This document shows positions 45,772-55,296 of a stretch of DNA of 64,000 nucleotides, in pieces. A program made the position numbers and the translations under genes. The stretch covers positions 1-64,000 of the forward strand of contig JAFGQO010000075.1 in assembly GCA_016935615.1 (NCBI GenBank), read 5' to 3'. The stretch comes from Bacteroidales bacterium (lineage in GTDB: Bacteria > Bacteroidota > Bacteroidia > Bacteroidales > UBA10428). Within the stretch, counting starts at the first letter, position 1. Each line of letters begins with the position of its first letter. Below the pieces are notes generated by a model, which made no database searches, was not told the DNA's origin, and worked only from the letters and a program-made list of their open reading frames with translations.

Positions 45772-46788
45772 TTAATACTTATGAAACAATTGAGAATAAT
45801 TCAGATCATCGTTCTCCAGTTGTATGATATATGTTCCCTGTTCTAACATTCCGACATAAAGATCATACGGTCCGGTATTCTCTCCATCGAATTTGTTGCT
45901 GAGCATCAATCTTCCGTCGAGACTATACACCTTAATATGAATTGCATCGCCAAATGATTCCTTGCTGTCAATATATAAATTACTCTGAGCAGGACTGGGA
46001 TAGATATAAAACGTATTCTCATTTCCGGAAATATCTTCAAAAGATGTCTGTCCGTTATCAATCAGGGTCAATGTTCCAAAAACATCGGCATCCTGCCATG
46101 CGGCGTTCTGATCTTCTTCGGAAACATTCACCGCCCCGATGAAGTTCTCTCTAACTCCTGTTCCGTCGTTATCACAGTATGCAACTGACAATCCCATTTC
46201 CTTTCCTCCTGTGAGAGTAACCGGATTATTGCTGCCCCCTTCATCGTAAGTATCATCAAATATTTTTATGGCTGTCTCCCATGTATAGGTAGCCCCGTTT
46301 TGGGTTATAACAACATCAACATGATCATTTAACAAAACTGTACCTGATGTCCCAATATCGACAGCATCATACAAAGTACTGATATGGTAAGCAAACGCAT
46401 TATAAGCTTCTGCACCACTTTCATGCCATCCACCCGAATGATCCTCATCGAGAAATACTTCAAAGCAATCATCTTCCCAATAACTATCGAACGGATCAGC
46501 ATGCTGATCAGAAAAAACATCGTCTTCTATTTCAGCAAGCACCAGCAAGACATCTGCAGTCCACGCAAGCTTAAACCTGCCGGTGAAGTCTTCGGGTGCA
46601 ACCGTCTCTCCATAAGGTAACCACACATAAGGGATATCGTACCATACTGCCGAAGCCCAGAAGTCTTCATTGCCCTGACCGTCTATTGTATACGCACCGG
46701 CTTTTTGTGCTTCGAAAGTATCATCATAGGCTTTCGATATACCGTTGAGTAATATAATACAAAAAAATACACTGATTATTTTTTTCAT
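45772..46788 (-). CDS. CBM9-like secreted protein with T9SS sorting domain
   Basis: The protein has 338 residues, with a signal peptide (MKKIISVFFCIILLNGISKA). Residues 25-235 form a family 9 carbohydrate-binding-module-like beta sandwich: FTGRFKLAWTADVLLVLAEI, SYWEDDCFEVFLDEDHSGG and WETAIKIFDD are the typical strands. The C-terminal about 80 residues (YIYPSPAQSNLYI, GTYIIQLEN, SQLFHKY) are a type IX sorting domain. It should bind a sugar or polysaccharide outside the cell; its divergent position next to galK hints at galactose-containing substrates, which is inference. The promoter is exact. Confidence 0.85.
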   Translation of the reverse strand: MKKIISVFFCIILLNGISKAYDDTFEAQKAGAYTIDGQGNEDFWASAVWYDIPYVWLPYGETVAPEDFTGRFKLAWTADVLLVLAEIEDDVFSDQHADPFDSYWEDDCFEVFLDEDHSGGWHESGAEAYNAFAYHISTLYDAVDIGTSGTVLLNDHVDVVITQNGATYTWETAIKIFDDTYDEGGSNNPVTLTGGKEMGLSVAYCDNDGTGVRENFIGAVNVSEEDQNAAWQDADVFGTLTLIDNGQTSFEDISGNENTFYIYPSPAQSNLYIDSKESFGDAIHIKVYSLDGRLMLSNKFDGENTGPYDLYVGMLEQGTYIIQLENDDLNYSQLFHKY

Positions 46789-46842
46789 GACAAATAGGTT
46801 AATTCAAAATAATAAATAGAATAAAACGCGAAGATCTCTCAT

Positions 46843-46872
46843 CAAATATAGCATGTTTTCCAATGAGGGCAA
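46843..46872 (-). promoter_or_regulatory. Bacteroidota-type promoter of CBM9-like gene
   Basis: On the minus strand, TTG (46872-46870), a 19-bp spacer and TATATTTG (46850-46843) match the consensus at every defined position. The start codon lies 54 bp downstream. Confidence 0.8.
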
Positions 46873-47027
46873 TGATTTCTTCTCAGAAATGCTGGTGAAC
46901 ATAAATAAATTGACCTCCGGTCTTTTCAAATTAAAGTTTCTATTTTTGATGCAAAGGATTCGGAATACAAAATCTGAAATATCCAATTTTTTTTCATGTC
47001 AAACAAAGAATAATAGTATATTGCACA

Positions 47028-48194
47028 ATGCAAGATTTCAATACCATAATTCAGAATTTACAACGAAAATTCACTGATCTTTTTCAGTTACCACCTGATC
47101 TTTACCAGGCGCCGGGAAGAATAAACCTGATCGGAGAACATACGGATTACAATGACGGATTTGTGCTGCCTGCTGCCATTGATAAAGCAATTTACCTTGC
47201 CATTTTAAAAAACGACCTGGAAAAACTTCGCCTTTTTTCTTATAACATGGATGAATTTTTTGAGATTGATATCCATGAGTTAAAAAAAGTTGAGGTACAA
47301 TGGGCCAATTATCTGATAGGGGTAACAGCGCAATTTCAGAAGAAAGGACTGAATCCCGGTGGCATAGATTGCGTTTTTGGTGGAAACATCCCTCCTGGTG
47401 CCGGTTTATCATCCTCTGCCGCTCTTGAATGTGGATTTGCTGCAGGCATAAATGATCAGTTTGATTTTGGTATTGAAAAAACAGAATTGATACGAATGGC
47501 GCAAAAGGCTGAACATGAATATGCCGGGGTGCTATGCGGCATTATGGATCAGTTTGCAAGTACCTTTGGAAAAGAAGGATACGTAATGAAGCTTGACTGC
47601 CGGAGTCTTGATTACGAATACTTCCCTTTGACCAACCAGGAGGTGGATATAGTATTATGTGATACACGGGTTGAACATTCACTGGCTTCATCAGAGTATA
47701 ACATACGACGTTCAGAATGTGATAAAGGAGTGAAAACTATTCAATCTGTATTTCCTGATGTCAAATCTCTCAGAGATGCTGATCCGGCAATGCTTGACAA
47801 GGTGAAAACCAGGATGAAAACTACTATTTACGATCGATGCCATTATATAATTCATGAAAATATACGTGTTGAAAAAGCATGCAAAGCATTACTTAAAAAC
47901 GATTTTTCTACATTTGGAAAATTAATGTATGAAACCCATGCCGGATTGAGTAAAGAATATATGGTAAGTTGCATCGAACTCGATACTTTGGTAGATATAG
48001 CGAAAAAAAGTCCTGATATTTCAGGTGCAAGAATGATGGGAGGTGGTTTTGGAGGTTGCACAATCAATCTGGTGAAAAAAGGAAAAGCTGAAAAGTTTAT
48101 CTCCCTGGTAAATGAAGAATACAAAAAAACGATCGGAAGTACAATTCAGATTTATCGTGTAAAAACTTCCGATGGAGCAGGGAAACTAAATTGA
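47028..48194 (+). CDS. galK: Galactokinase
   Basis: The protein has 388 residues, the family's normal length. The galactose-binding signature [21 protein letters not shown], the ATP-binding [13 protein letters not shown] and the GHMP motif 3 [11 protein letters not shown] are all intact. It phosphorylates galactose at C1 with ATP in the cytoplasm. The gene heads a compact plus-strand unit; galT begins 14 bp later and an SGLT-type symporter follows, so the operon imports and phosphorylates galactose. No galE or galM is in the window. A regulator is not seen. Confidence 0.96.
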   Translation: MQDFNTIIQNLQRKFTDLFQLPPDLYQAPGRINLIGEHTDYNDGFVLPAAIDKAIYLAILKNDLEKLRLFSYNMDEFFEIDIHELKKVEVQWANYLIGVTAQFQKKGLNPGGIDCVFGGNIPPGAGLSSSAALECGFAAGINDQFDFGIEKTELIRMAQKAEHEYAGVLCGIMDQFASTFGKEGYVMKLDCRSLDYEYFPLTNQEVDIVLCDTRVEHSLASSEYNIRRSECDKGVKTIQSVFPDVKSLRDADPAMLDKVKTRMKTTIYDRCHYIIHENIRVEKACKALLKNDFSTFGKLMYETHAGLSKEYMVSCIELDTLVDIAKKSPDISGARMMGGGFGGCTINLVKKGKAEKFISLVNEEYKKTIGSTIQIYRVKTSDGAGKLN

Positions 48195-48208
48195 CTAAAA
48201 CCTTACGA

Positions 48209-49258
48209 ATGGATGTTTTTAATCTGAAAGACCACCCTCACAGAAGATACAATCCTTTAACTGCCGAATGGGTGCTGGTTTCTCCTCACAGGGCTAAACG
48301 CCCCTGGCAGGGTCAGGTTGAAAAACACGACAACAATATATTGCCTGAGTATGATCCCGATTGCTATCTGTGCCCCGGAAATCTGCGTGCTGGAGGAAAG
48401 CAAAACCCGGATTATACTGATACCTTCATTTTCATAAATGACTTCAGCAGTTTGCTTTCAGATACACCTGCCGGAAAAATTGGTGAGAACGAATTGTTTA
48501 TGGCAGAATCGGAACAGGGAGTTTGCAAAGTCATTTGCTTTTCACCCAGGCATAATCTTACGGTACCGGAAATGAACAATGATGAGATCAAAAGAATTGT
48601 CCGGGTTTGGGTGCAGGAATATGAAGTATTAGGAAAACTGGATTATATAAACCATGTTCAGATCTTTGAAAATAAAGGAAGTATTATGGGTTGTAGCAAT
48701 CCGCACCCACATTGCCAGATCTGGGCGCAGAAAAATCTGCCCGTAGAAGTCGTTAAAGAACAGAAACAGCAAGCAAATTATTATTCTAAACACGGTTCCA
48801 CACTTCTTTTTGACTACGTGGAACTGGAACTTACAAAGCAGGAACGCATAGTATGTACAAATGATTCCTTCGTTGTTCTTGTGCCTTTTTGGGCAGTCTG
48901 GCCCTTCGAAACAATGGTGGTAAGCCGAAAACCAAAAAGTAGTATTGCACAGCTTAATGAAAAGGAGCGAAATGACCTAGCTGATATTTATCAGCAGCTT
49001 ACCATTCGATACGACAATTTATTTGAAACCTCGTTCCCCTATTCTATGGGATTTCATCAGTCGCCAACAGATGGGAAAAATCATCCTGAGTGGCATTTGC
49101 ATATGCACTTTTATCCTCCGCTTTTACGCTCAGCAACAATTAAAAAATTTATGGTGGGTTATGAAATGCTGGCAAATCCCCAGCGTGACATTACGGCTGA
49201 ACAAAGTGCAGAAAAATTAAGGACATTAACAAAAAAACACTATAAAACGAACCATTAA
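48209..49258 (+). CDS. galT: Galactose-1-phosphate uridylyltransferase
   Basis: The protein has 349 residues from ATG at 48209; a TTG at 48191 overlapping the galK stop is less likely. The catalytic HPHPH region reads NPHPHCQIW, with the zinc-site [12 protein letters not shown] and the later [10 protein letters not shown]. It exchanges UMP between UDP-glucose and galactose-1-phosphate, the second step of the Leloir pathway. The enzyme is complete. It lies 14 bp after galK and 5 bp before the symporter gene. Confidence 0.96.
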   Translation: MDVFNLKDHPHRRYNPLTAEWVLVSPHRAKRPWQGQVEKHDNNILPEYDPDCYLCPGNLRAGGKQNPDYTDTFIFINDFSSLLSDTPAGKIGENELFMAESEQGVCKVICFSPRHNLTVPEMNNDEIKRIVRVWVQEYEVLGKLDYINHVQIFENKGSIMGCSNPHPHCQIWAQKNLPVEVVKEQKQQANYYSKHGSTLLFDYVELELTKQERIVCTNDSFVVLVPFWAVWPFETMVVSRKPKSSIAQLNEKERNDLADIYQQLTIRYDNLFETSFPYSMGFHQSPTDGKNHPEWHLHMHFYPPLLRSATIKKFMVGYEMLANPQRDITAEQSAEKLRTLTKKHYKTNH

Positions 49259-49263
49259 TTTAT

Positions 49264-50988
49264 ATGTCTATGAACCAGTTTCAACTATTGGATTACGTCA
49301 TTTTTGGTATTTATGCAATTGTAATCGTATCGGTGGGATTATGGGTTTCCCGCACCAAAAAAGGCAGAGAAAAAACAACAGAGGATTACTTCCTGGCTGG
49401 AAAAGCTCTGCCCTGGTGGGCGATCGGTGCATCACTGATTGCCGCTAATATTTCAGCAGAACAGATCATTGGTATGTCCGGTTCCGGATTTAAGATCGGC
49501 CTTGCCATGGCTTCTTATGAATGGATGGCTGCAATTACTCTGATCATTGTTGCCAAGTACTTTCTGCCTATTTTTATTAAACAAGGTCTCTATACCATCC
49601 CTGAGTTCATTGAAAAACGCTTCAATACAAATCTGAAAACTATTCTTGCCGTTTTCTGGATAGCCTTATTTATTTTCGTTAACCTGACCTCTGTATTATT
49701 TCTCGGAGCCAAAGCTCTGGACACTATAATGGGCAACGGAACAGGGGATACGATCATGTGGTTTATTGTCGGACTGGCTTTTTTTGCTGCTGCTTACTCA
49801 TTGTGGGGAGGGCTTTCAGCTGTTGCATGGACCGATGTTATTCAGGTTTCATTACTTGTATTGGGAGGCTTAATCACAACAATCATAGCGCTTCATCATG
49901 TTACGCCTGAAGGAGGAATGGGAGCCGGTTTGTCACATGTATATAATGTAGCCGGTGAGAAATTCCATATGATACTAAAAAAGGATAATCCGGAATATTT
50001 TAATGTCCCTGGCATTGCTATTTTAATTGGAGGACTCTGGATTGCCAATTTATATTATTGGGGTTTTAACCAGTATATCATTCAGCGTGCCCTTGCTGCA
50101 AAATCACTGCGCGAAGCTCAACGCGGTCTCGCTTTTGCCGCATTTCTGAAATTAATTATACCTTTTATTGCAGTCATACCGGGAATCATAGCCTTTGTTA
50201 TGTTTACACAGGATACTGAAGGTGCCGGATCAATATTTTCAGGAATTGAAGGCGCAAACAATGATCATGCTTATCCCTGGCTGATAGGCAGATTTGTTCC
50301 TGTCGGTTTAAAAGGACTGGTTGTTGCTGCTCTTGCTGCAGCCATCGTTTCTTCGCTGGCTTCTATGCTTAATTCAACAGCCACCATATTTACCATGGAT
50401 ATTTACAAACCTTATATTGCTAAAAGCGCCGGCAATAAACAGTTGGTTAATGTTGGCCGGATAACCGTATTGCTTGCACTTGTCGTTGCATGTTTTGTGG
50501 CTCCGGCTCTGGGCTCAATCGAACAAATGTTTCAATATATTCAGGAGTATACGGGGCTGGTAAGTCCGGGAATTCTTGCTGTATTTTTGATGGGGCTATT
50601 CTGGAAAAAAACCAATACACGAGGTGCTATTGCCGGAGTTCTAAGTTCAATACCGGTAGCTATTGCCCTTAAAATACCTTCCATTGTTGTAAGAGTGTTA
50701 ACAAAGAAACTGGCAACAGGAGGATTTTCAACTGAAGCAGCTGCTGCTATTCAACAAAAAATTGAAAATTTTGCAGGATATGAATTGCCATTTCTTGACC
50801 AGATGATGTACACCTGTATTATCACTATTGTTGTAATATTGGGAGTCAGCCTTGCATCCGGCAAAGGAGATGATAATCCAAAAGCTATTCCATTGCTCAA
50901 AGAGACTTTCTCGACAGGCAAAGCTTTCAATATCTGTGCATATATAATTATGATTATTCTTGCGGTACTTTATACCGTTTTCTGGTAG
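49264..50988 (+). CDS. SGLT-type sodium/galactose symporter
   Basis: The protein has 574 residues with about 14 membrane spans, the solute:sodium symporter (SSS) architecture. Recognisable blocks are DYFLAGKALPWWAIGASLIAAN, SAEQIIGMSGSGFKIGLA, the NQYIIQRALAAKS segment and SSLASMLNSTATIFTMDIY, the last of which contains the Na+ site Ser/Ser-Thr region. It closely resembles Vibrio vSGLT, which also carries galactose. Its position in the galK-galT operon supports galactose uptake. A strong terminator follows, so the operon ends here. Confidence 0.92.
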   Translation: MSMNQFQLLDYVIFGIYAIVIVSVGLWVSRTKKGREKTTEDYFLAGKALPWWAIGASLIAANISAEQIIGMSGSGFKIGLAMASYEWMAAITLIIVAKYFLPIFIKQGLYTIPEFIEKRFNTNLKTILAVFWIALFIFVNLTSVLFLGAKALDTIMGNGTGDTIMWFIVGLAFFAAAYSLWGGLSAVAWTDVIQVSLLVLGGLITTIIALHHVTPEGGMGAGLSHVYNVAGEKFHMILKKDNPEYFNVPGIAILIGGLWIANLYYWGFNQYIIQRALAAKSLREAQRGLAFAAFLKLIIPFIAVIPGIIAFVMFTQDTEGAGSIFSGIEGANNDHAYPWLIGRFVPVGLKGLVVAALAAAIVSSLASMLNSTATIFTMDIYKPYIAKSAGNKQLVNVGRITVLLALVVACFVAPALGSIEQMFQYIQEYTGLVSPGILAVFLMGLFWKKTNTRGAIAGVLSSIPVAIALKIPSIVVRVLTKKLATGGFSTEAAAAIQQKIENFAGYELPFLDQMMYTCIITIVVILGVSLASGKGDDNPKAIPLLKETFSTGKAFNICAYIIMIILAVLYTVFW

Positions 50989-51002
50989 AATAACAGTCAT
51001 TT

Positions 51003-51043
51003 AAAAAAAAGGGGATACCTGAAATGAATATCCTCTTTTTTTA
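51003..51043. terminator. Bidirectional terminator after galactose operon
   Basis: An A-run plus gggata (51004-51017) pairs with tatcc plus a T-run (51029-51042) around an 11-nt loop, with one G:T pair, flanked by eight As and seven Ts. It can stop the galactose operon and the convergent ABC permease transcript. Confidence 0.85.
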
Positions 51044-51063
51044 TATTATAACTAATGCTGGTA

Positions 51064-53487
51064 TTACTCAACTTTCAGAGCTGCTCCCGGTTTTCTTATT
51101 GAAGCCATTAAACACTGGTACAATACAACCCCAATGGCGAGAGCAAGCGCTATAGCTGAGGCAATGATGAAGTATTTTGGTGACACTGAAATTCTTGAAT
51201 AAAAATCACCAAGCCATATACCTGAGAAAAGATATGCTCCTATCCATGAAATGGCAGAAGCTATTAAAAGCAATACAACAATCTCTTTTAAAAGAAGAAA
51301 TGTAATCTGGTAAAATGTTGCTCCCACCGCTTTTCGTATAGCTATTTCTTTTACTCTTTGGTTGGAAATAAATGACACCAATCCGAAAAGACCGAGACAT
51401 GCAATTAATAATGAAAGAATAGAAAACAGATAAAGTATTTTTCGGGTTCTGATCACCGACGAGTAATTCTGATTAAAATCCTGATCAAGAAAAAAATAGA
51501 CAAACGGATACTCATTGGTATATTTTGTCCATTTCAGCTCAAGAAAATGGATGGATTTATCAATTCCCTGTGAACTCAGCCTTACACTAAGAAAACCTTC
51601 TATGTTGCCAGGCATAAGAGAAATAACCAGGGGTTTTATCTCTTTATCAACTGTCTCGTAATGGAAATCTTTGACAATCCCGATAATTTTATATTTTTCC
51701 CCCTCTTTCATCCAGATACCGGGCATTGCAAGTGTTGCTCCCAAAACAGATCCCGCACCAATCTTTTTTGCTGCTGCCTCATTGATCACACAAACCATGG
51801 TATCTGAGGCAATAGCAGAGGATAAAAACCGGCCTTCAATCATTTTCAGTCCGAAAGTCTCACGAAAGTCATGATTCACAAAGATGTGATTCATTATATA
51901 ATTTTTTCTAACCGAATCTTTCTCAAAAATGTAAGAAGTTGTGAGAAAATCGCGGCCCGGAATGGAATTTGAATTTGTAACGGACTCAATATTAGGATGC
52001 TGAAGTATTTCTTTCTTGAAATCATTGATCTCATCTCCAAGCGCATCAGGTCTTCGAATCACCAGAATACGTTCTGTTTCAAATCCAGGATCTCTGCTTA
52101 ACATATGTTTAACCTGGGCAGCAGCAATAAGTGATATGATAATAATGAAAATTGAAACAGAAAACTGAAAAATAACAAATACGGATCTTATTTTCCTGTT
52201 TTTTATGCCTTTGTTAAGATTCCCATTCAATACTTTCACCGGTTCATAGGAAGAGGTGAAGAATGCCGGATACGATCCTGCCAGGATCCCGAGAAACAAA
52301 GTAAACAAAACAATTGAAAATACAGCAGGTATATTTTTTAAGATACTAAAATGTAAATTTATGCCCAGGTAATTATTAAAATGAGGCATTAAAATTTCGG
52401 TGATCAATAATGCAAAGATCAAGGCTAAAAACCCGAAAATCACTGATTCCGTTAACAATTGCAGAATAAGTACACGTCTGCTTGATCCTATAACCTTTCT
52501 CAACACTATTTCCCGTGCCCTGTCCGGTGAATTTGCAGTGGATAAATTCATAAAATTCAGACATACTATGATCAGAATCAATAGTGCTATTATTCCGAAC
52601 GTATAGATATACAAAGCCTTGGCGTTAGGTTCAATTTCATTATCAAGATCTGAATAGAGATGGATCCGGGTAAGTTTTTGAAGATCATAGTTCAGCGTTT
52701 GATTTCCATCCACCATGTCCTGCAAAGAGATCTCAAGATATTCTTTCAACTGAGGTGCCGTATATTTCCCGACAAATCCATTAATGCTGTTATGAATATC
52801 GGAAAGGTTTGAATTTCTATCCGTTTTAATATAGGTATACAAAAAATGATGTATCCATATAGTATTAAGATGTTTCCTGTGTGTTACCAGAGAACCTAAA
52901 AGCTCAAAATGAAAATGAGAATTGTCCGGAATATCTTCCATTAAGCCTGTGACGATATAAGGGGCACTTTCTGTTTCAACAATCAATTGTTCTCCCACAG
53001 GATCTTTATCTCCAAAGTATTTCTTAGCAGCTGATTCCGTAAGAACAACACTTCTTGGTTCACGAAGAACACTTTCCGGATCTCCGCTTATCAAACGGAA
53101 TGAAAAAAACTTAAAAAAATTCGAGTCAGCAAATACAAAATTGTCTTCATTGAATTTCACATTATCATTAGATACAAGCCAGGATCCAAAATGTCCGATT
53201 CGCAATACATCCTTTACTCCTTCTACTTCCTTAGCAATGGCCGGAGCCATCGGGGCAGGAGTAATTGCAGAATTCAGGTTCATACCTCTTAAATTGCCGT
53301 GAACGGTAACACGATAAATCGTATCTGCATCTTTATGAAATTTATCATAACTTAATTCGTGTAAAACATATATTGCAATAAGAAGAACTGAAGCCATCCC
53401 TATTGCCAGTCCCAGAATATTTATTAAAGTATAGACTTTATGTGTTGCCAGACTTCTTAATGATATGACAATGAAGTTTTTTATCAT
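51064..53487 (-). CDS. FtsX-like ABC transporter permease
   Basis: The protein has 807 residues. It has an N-terminal membrane span (about 19-42), a MacB-type periplasmic core domain, a first FtsX block of spans (about 285-420), a second periplasmic domain, and final spans (LFSILSLLIACLGLFGLVSF, EIAIRKAVGATFYQ), the usual duplicated MacB/FtsX layout of Bacteroidota permeases. The conserved EIVLRKVIGSSRR cytoplasmic helix in the first block matches the coupling region. No ATPase gene is adjacent, so the partner must be elsewhere. Such permeases often export peptides or lipoproteins; the cargo is unknown. Confidence 0.88.
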   Translation of the reverse strand: MIKNFIVISLRSLATHKVYTLINILGLAIGMASVLLIAIYVLHELSYDKFHKDADTIYRVTVHGNLRGMNLNSAITPAPMAPAIAKEVEGVKDVLRIGHFGSWLVSNDNVKFNEDNFVFADSNFFKFFSFRLISGDPESVLREPRSVVLTESAAKKYFGDKDPVGEQLIVETESAPYIVTGLMEDIPDNSHFHFELLGSLVTHRKHLNTIWIHHFLYTYIKTDRNSNLSDIHNSINGFVGKYTAPQLKEYLEISLQDMVDGNQTLNYDLQKLTRIHLYSDLDNEIEPNAKALYIYTFGIIALLILIIVCLNFMNLSTANSPDRAREIVLRKVIGSSRRVLILQLLTESVIFGFLALIFALLITEILMPHFNNYLGINLHFSILKNIPAVFSIVLFTLFLGILAGSYPAFFTSSYEPVKVLNGNLNKGIKNRKIRSVFVIFQFSVSIFIIIISLIAAAQVKHMLSRDPGFETERILVIRRPDALGDEINDFKKEILQHPNIESVTNSNSIPGRDFLTTSYIFEKDSVRKNYIMNHIFVNHDFRETFGLKMIEGRFLSSAIASDTMVCVINEAAAKKIGAGSVLGATLAMPGIWMKEGEKYKIIGIVKDFHYETVDKEIKPLVISLMPGNIEGFLSVRLSSQGIDKSIHFLELKWTKYTNEYPFVYFFLDQDFNQNYSSVIRTRKILYLFSILSLLIACLGLFGLVSFISNQRVKEIAIRKAVGATFYQITFLLLKEIVVLLLIASAISWIGAYLFSGIWLGDFYSRISVSPKYFIIASAIALALAIGVVLYQCLMASIRKPGAALKVE

Positions 53488-53627
53488 AAATAATATGAAT
53501 CAATATTCGAGCCATTATATTTAAAATAATGACAATCAAACTATTATCATATAAATATCAGAGAACAAGTGTGCGTTTATGAACAGATGAATGTTCGTTG
53601 ACGTATATGTACATTGATAATAAAGTC

Positions 53628-54179
53628 TTAAGCTGGTTGATTTATCTTTTTTTCTTCCTGATTAACAGCAATCGTCATTCTGAAAACAGAACAATACGGA
53701 TCAACATCAGTAAAGGAAAAATCCAGTTTTCCGTCAGCAACTTTGGCCATTTCAATAATCCCCAATCCGGCGCCTCCTTTCTCAGAAAACTTGCCATCGG
53801 TAATGGTCTCCTTATACAATTCTTTTATTCCGTATTTATCGAGTTCATTCAGCTGGGTCAATTTCTTACTTAACCTGTTGATATCCGTATTTAATATTGC
53901 GTTTGTGGATTCAATAAAAAACTGACCATTTTTAGCATAAATCCTAAATTCAGGAGGGTATTCGGAAAATATTGTGCATTCATTGTCAAGATTGTCATTG
54001 TAACGAATAATATTCTCAAGAGATTCAATCATTATTGTAAGAACCTTCTTATAGGTATTGAAGCGTATATTTCTTTTCTTCATCTTATCTTTTAATGTTT
54101 GTATCAAATCCCCGATACTGTCAAATTCCAGCAAACCATTATAAGATAAAATGATATCTCCCGATGTTTTCTTTAACAT
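53628..54179 (-). CDS. SiaB-like (DUF6272) HATPase-fold protein
   Basis: The protein has 183 residues. An N-box-like ESLENIIRYNDN (about residues 53-64) and a glycine-rich EKGGAGLGIIEMAK (about 134-147) indicate a histidine-kinase-type ATPase fold of the SiaB/DUF6272 group. In Pseudomonas SiaB phosphorylates a STAS protein in a pathway controlling aggregation; no SiaC-like gene is visible here. The gene sits 45 bp after rnhA in the same direction and may be cotranscribed with the DPP7-marC-rnhA run. Family is moderately secure, partner unknown. Confidence 0.72.
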   Translation of the reverse strand: MLKKTSGDIILSYNGLLEFDSIGDLIQTLKDKMKKRNIRFNTYKKVLTIMIESLENIIRYNDNLDNECTIFSEYPPEFRIYAKNGQFFIESTNAILNTDINRLSKKLTQLNELDKYGIKELYKETITDGKFSEKGGAGLGIIEMAKVADGKLDFSFTDVDPYCSVFRMTIAVNQEEKKINQPA

Positions 54180-54224
54180 TTTTCTTATTAAAATTCGAGT
54201 GAAAATATAAAATATCTCTGAAAA

Positions 54225-54701
54225 TCACCAAATTGAGTCCTCTTTATCCTCAATTTCATATCCCTTATCAACCAGAAGATTATTACCCTGCGATGCTTTT
54301 ACTGCCAACTCATCACATCTTTCATTTTCAGGAATGTCGGCATGGCCTTTCACCCAATGCAATTTAACATTGTGTATACGATAAAGCTCCAGAAATCGTT
54401 TCCATAAATCTATATTTTTCTTTTTTTTGAATCTTTTCCTTTCCCAATCAAATACCCATCCTTTTTCAACCGAGTCGCACACATATTTTGAGTCAGTATA
54501 AATATCAACAATATTCCCCTTTCTTTTTATTGTATTTAATCCTTCAATTACCGCTAAAAGTTCCATGCGATTGTTGGTGGTTAACCTGAATCCCTTTGTC
54601 AATTCCTTATAATGTTTCCCTGATTTAAGAACAACTCCATATCCTCCGGGCCCCGGATTACCACTGGCTGCCCCATCGGTATAAATGGTAATTTTATGCA
54701 T
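54225..54701 (-). CDS. rnhA: Ribonuclease HI
   Basis: The protein has 158 residues from ATG at 54701 (TTG 54707 and GTG 54704 also in frame). The catalytic set is complete: Asp9 in IYTDGAASGNPGPGG, Glu47 in NNRMELLAV, Asp70 in YTDSKYV, His120 in WVKGHAD and Asp130. It removes RNA from RNA:DNA hybrids. The gene start overlaps the end of marC by 8 bp. With rnhB nearby, both RNase H classes are in the window. Confidence 0.95.
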   Translation of the reverse strand: MHKITIYTDGAASGNPGPGGYGVVLKSGKHYKELTKGFRLTTNNRMELLAVIEGLNTIKRKGNIVDIYTDSKYVCDSVEKGWVFDWERKRFKKKKNIDLWKRFLELYRIHNVKLHWVKGHADIPENERCDELAVKASQGNNLLVDKGYEIEDKEDSIW

Positions 54702-55281
54702 CACCAACTAATTTAATGCCGGTATTCGATAAAAATAACCGGATAGCAATTGCCAATAAAATAATTCCAAACACCTTTTTCAATATCTGAATACCTGCAT
54801 CGCCAAGAAGTTTTTCAAAAAAACGTGTGGCCTTCAGGACAAAGAACACAAAAATCATATTCAATGTCAGAGCAATAAGTATTTCAGACATAAGGTATTC
54901 TGTTTTCAACGAGATTAATGTTGTCATGGACCCCGCCCCCGCAATGAGCGGAAACGCAACCGGTATTATTGCGGTTTTGGCATTACTATCATACCGGAAA
55001 AGCTGAATTCCCAATACAAGTTCAACACCAAGAAAAAATAAAACAAAAGATCCGGCGATAGCAAAAGAAGACAAATCGACACCAAAAAGATTCAACAAAG
55101 GTTCGCCTATAAATAAAAATAAAAGCATAAGTATGAATGCAACAATGGTTGTTCGAACAGGAGAAATGTTTCCCGTTCTTTTCTTGATCTCCAGAATTAT
55201 AGGTATAGACCCGGTAATGTCAATTACCGCAAAGAGAACCATAAAAACAGTGAAAATATTAATGAGATTCAAATTCATCAT
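54694..55281 (-). CDS. MarC-family membrane protein
   Basis: The protein has 195 residues and six membrane spans typical of MarC. Signature blocks are IDITGSIPIILEIKKRTG, FLFIGEPLLNLFGVDLSSFAIAGSFVLFFLG cut over the first three spans, and PVAFPLIAGAGSMTTLISLK. MarC-type proteins were once tied to multiple-antibiotic resistance, but their transport role is not established. The gene is 15 bp after the DPP7-like peptidase gene and overlaps rnhA, so the three are probably one transcript. Confidence 0.9.
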   Translation of the reverse strand: MMNLNLINIFTVFMVLFAVIDITGSIPIILEIKKRTGNISPVRTTIVAFILMLLFLFIGEPLLNLFGVDLSSFAIAGSFVLFFLGVELVLGIQLFRYDSNAKTAIIPVAFPLIAGAGSMTTLISLKTEYLMSEILIALTLNMIFVFFVLKATRFFEKLLGDAGIQILKKVFGIILLAIAIRLFLSNTGIKLVGDA

Positions 55282-55296
55282 CTTAAAAACAAAATG

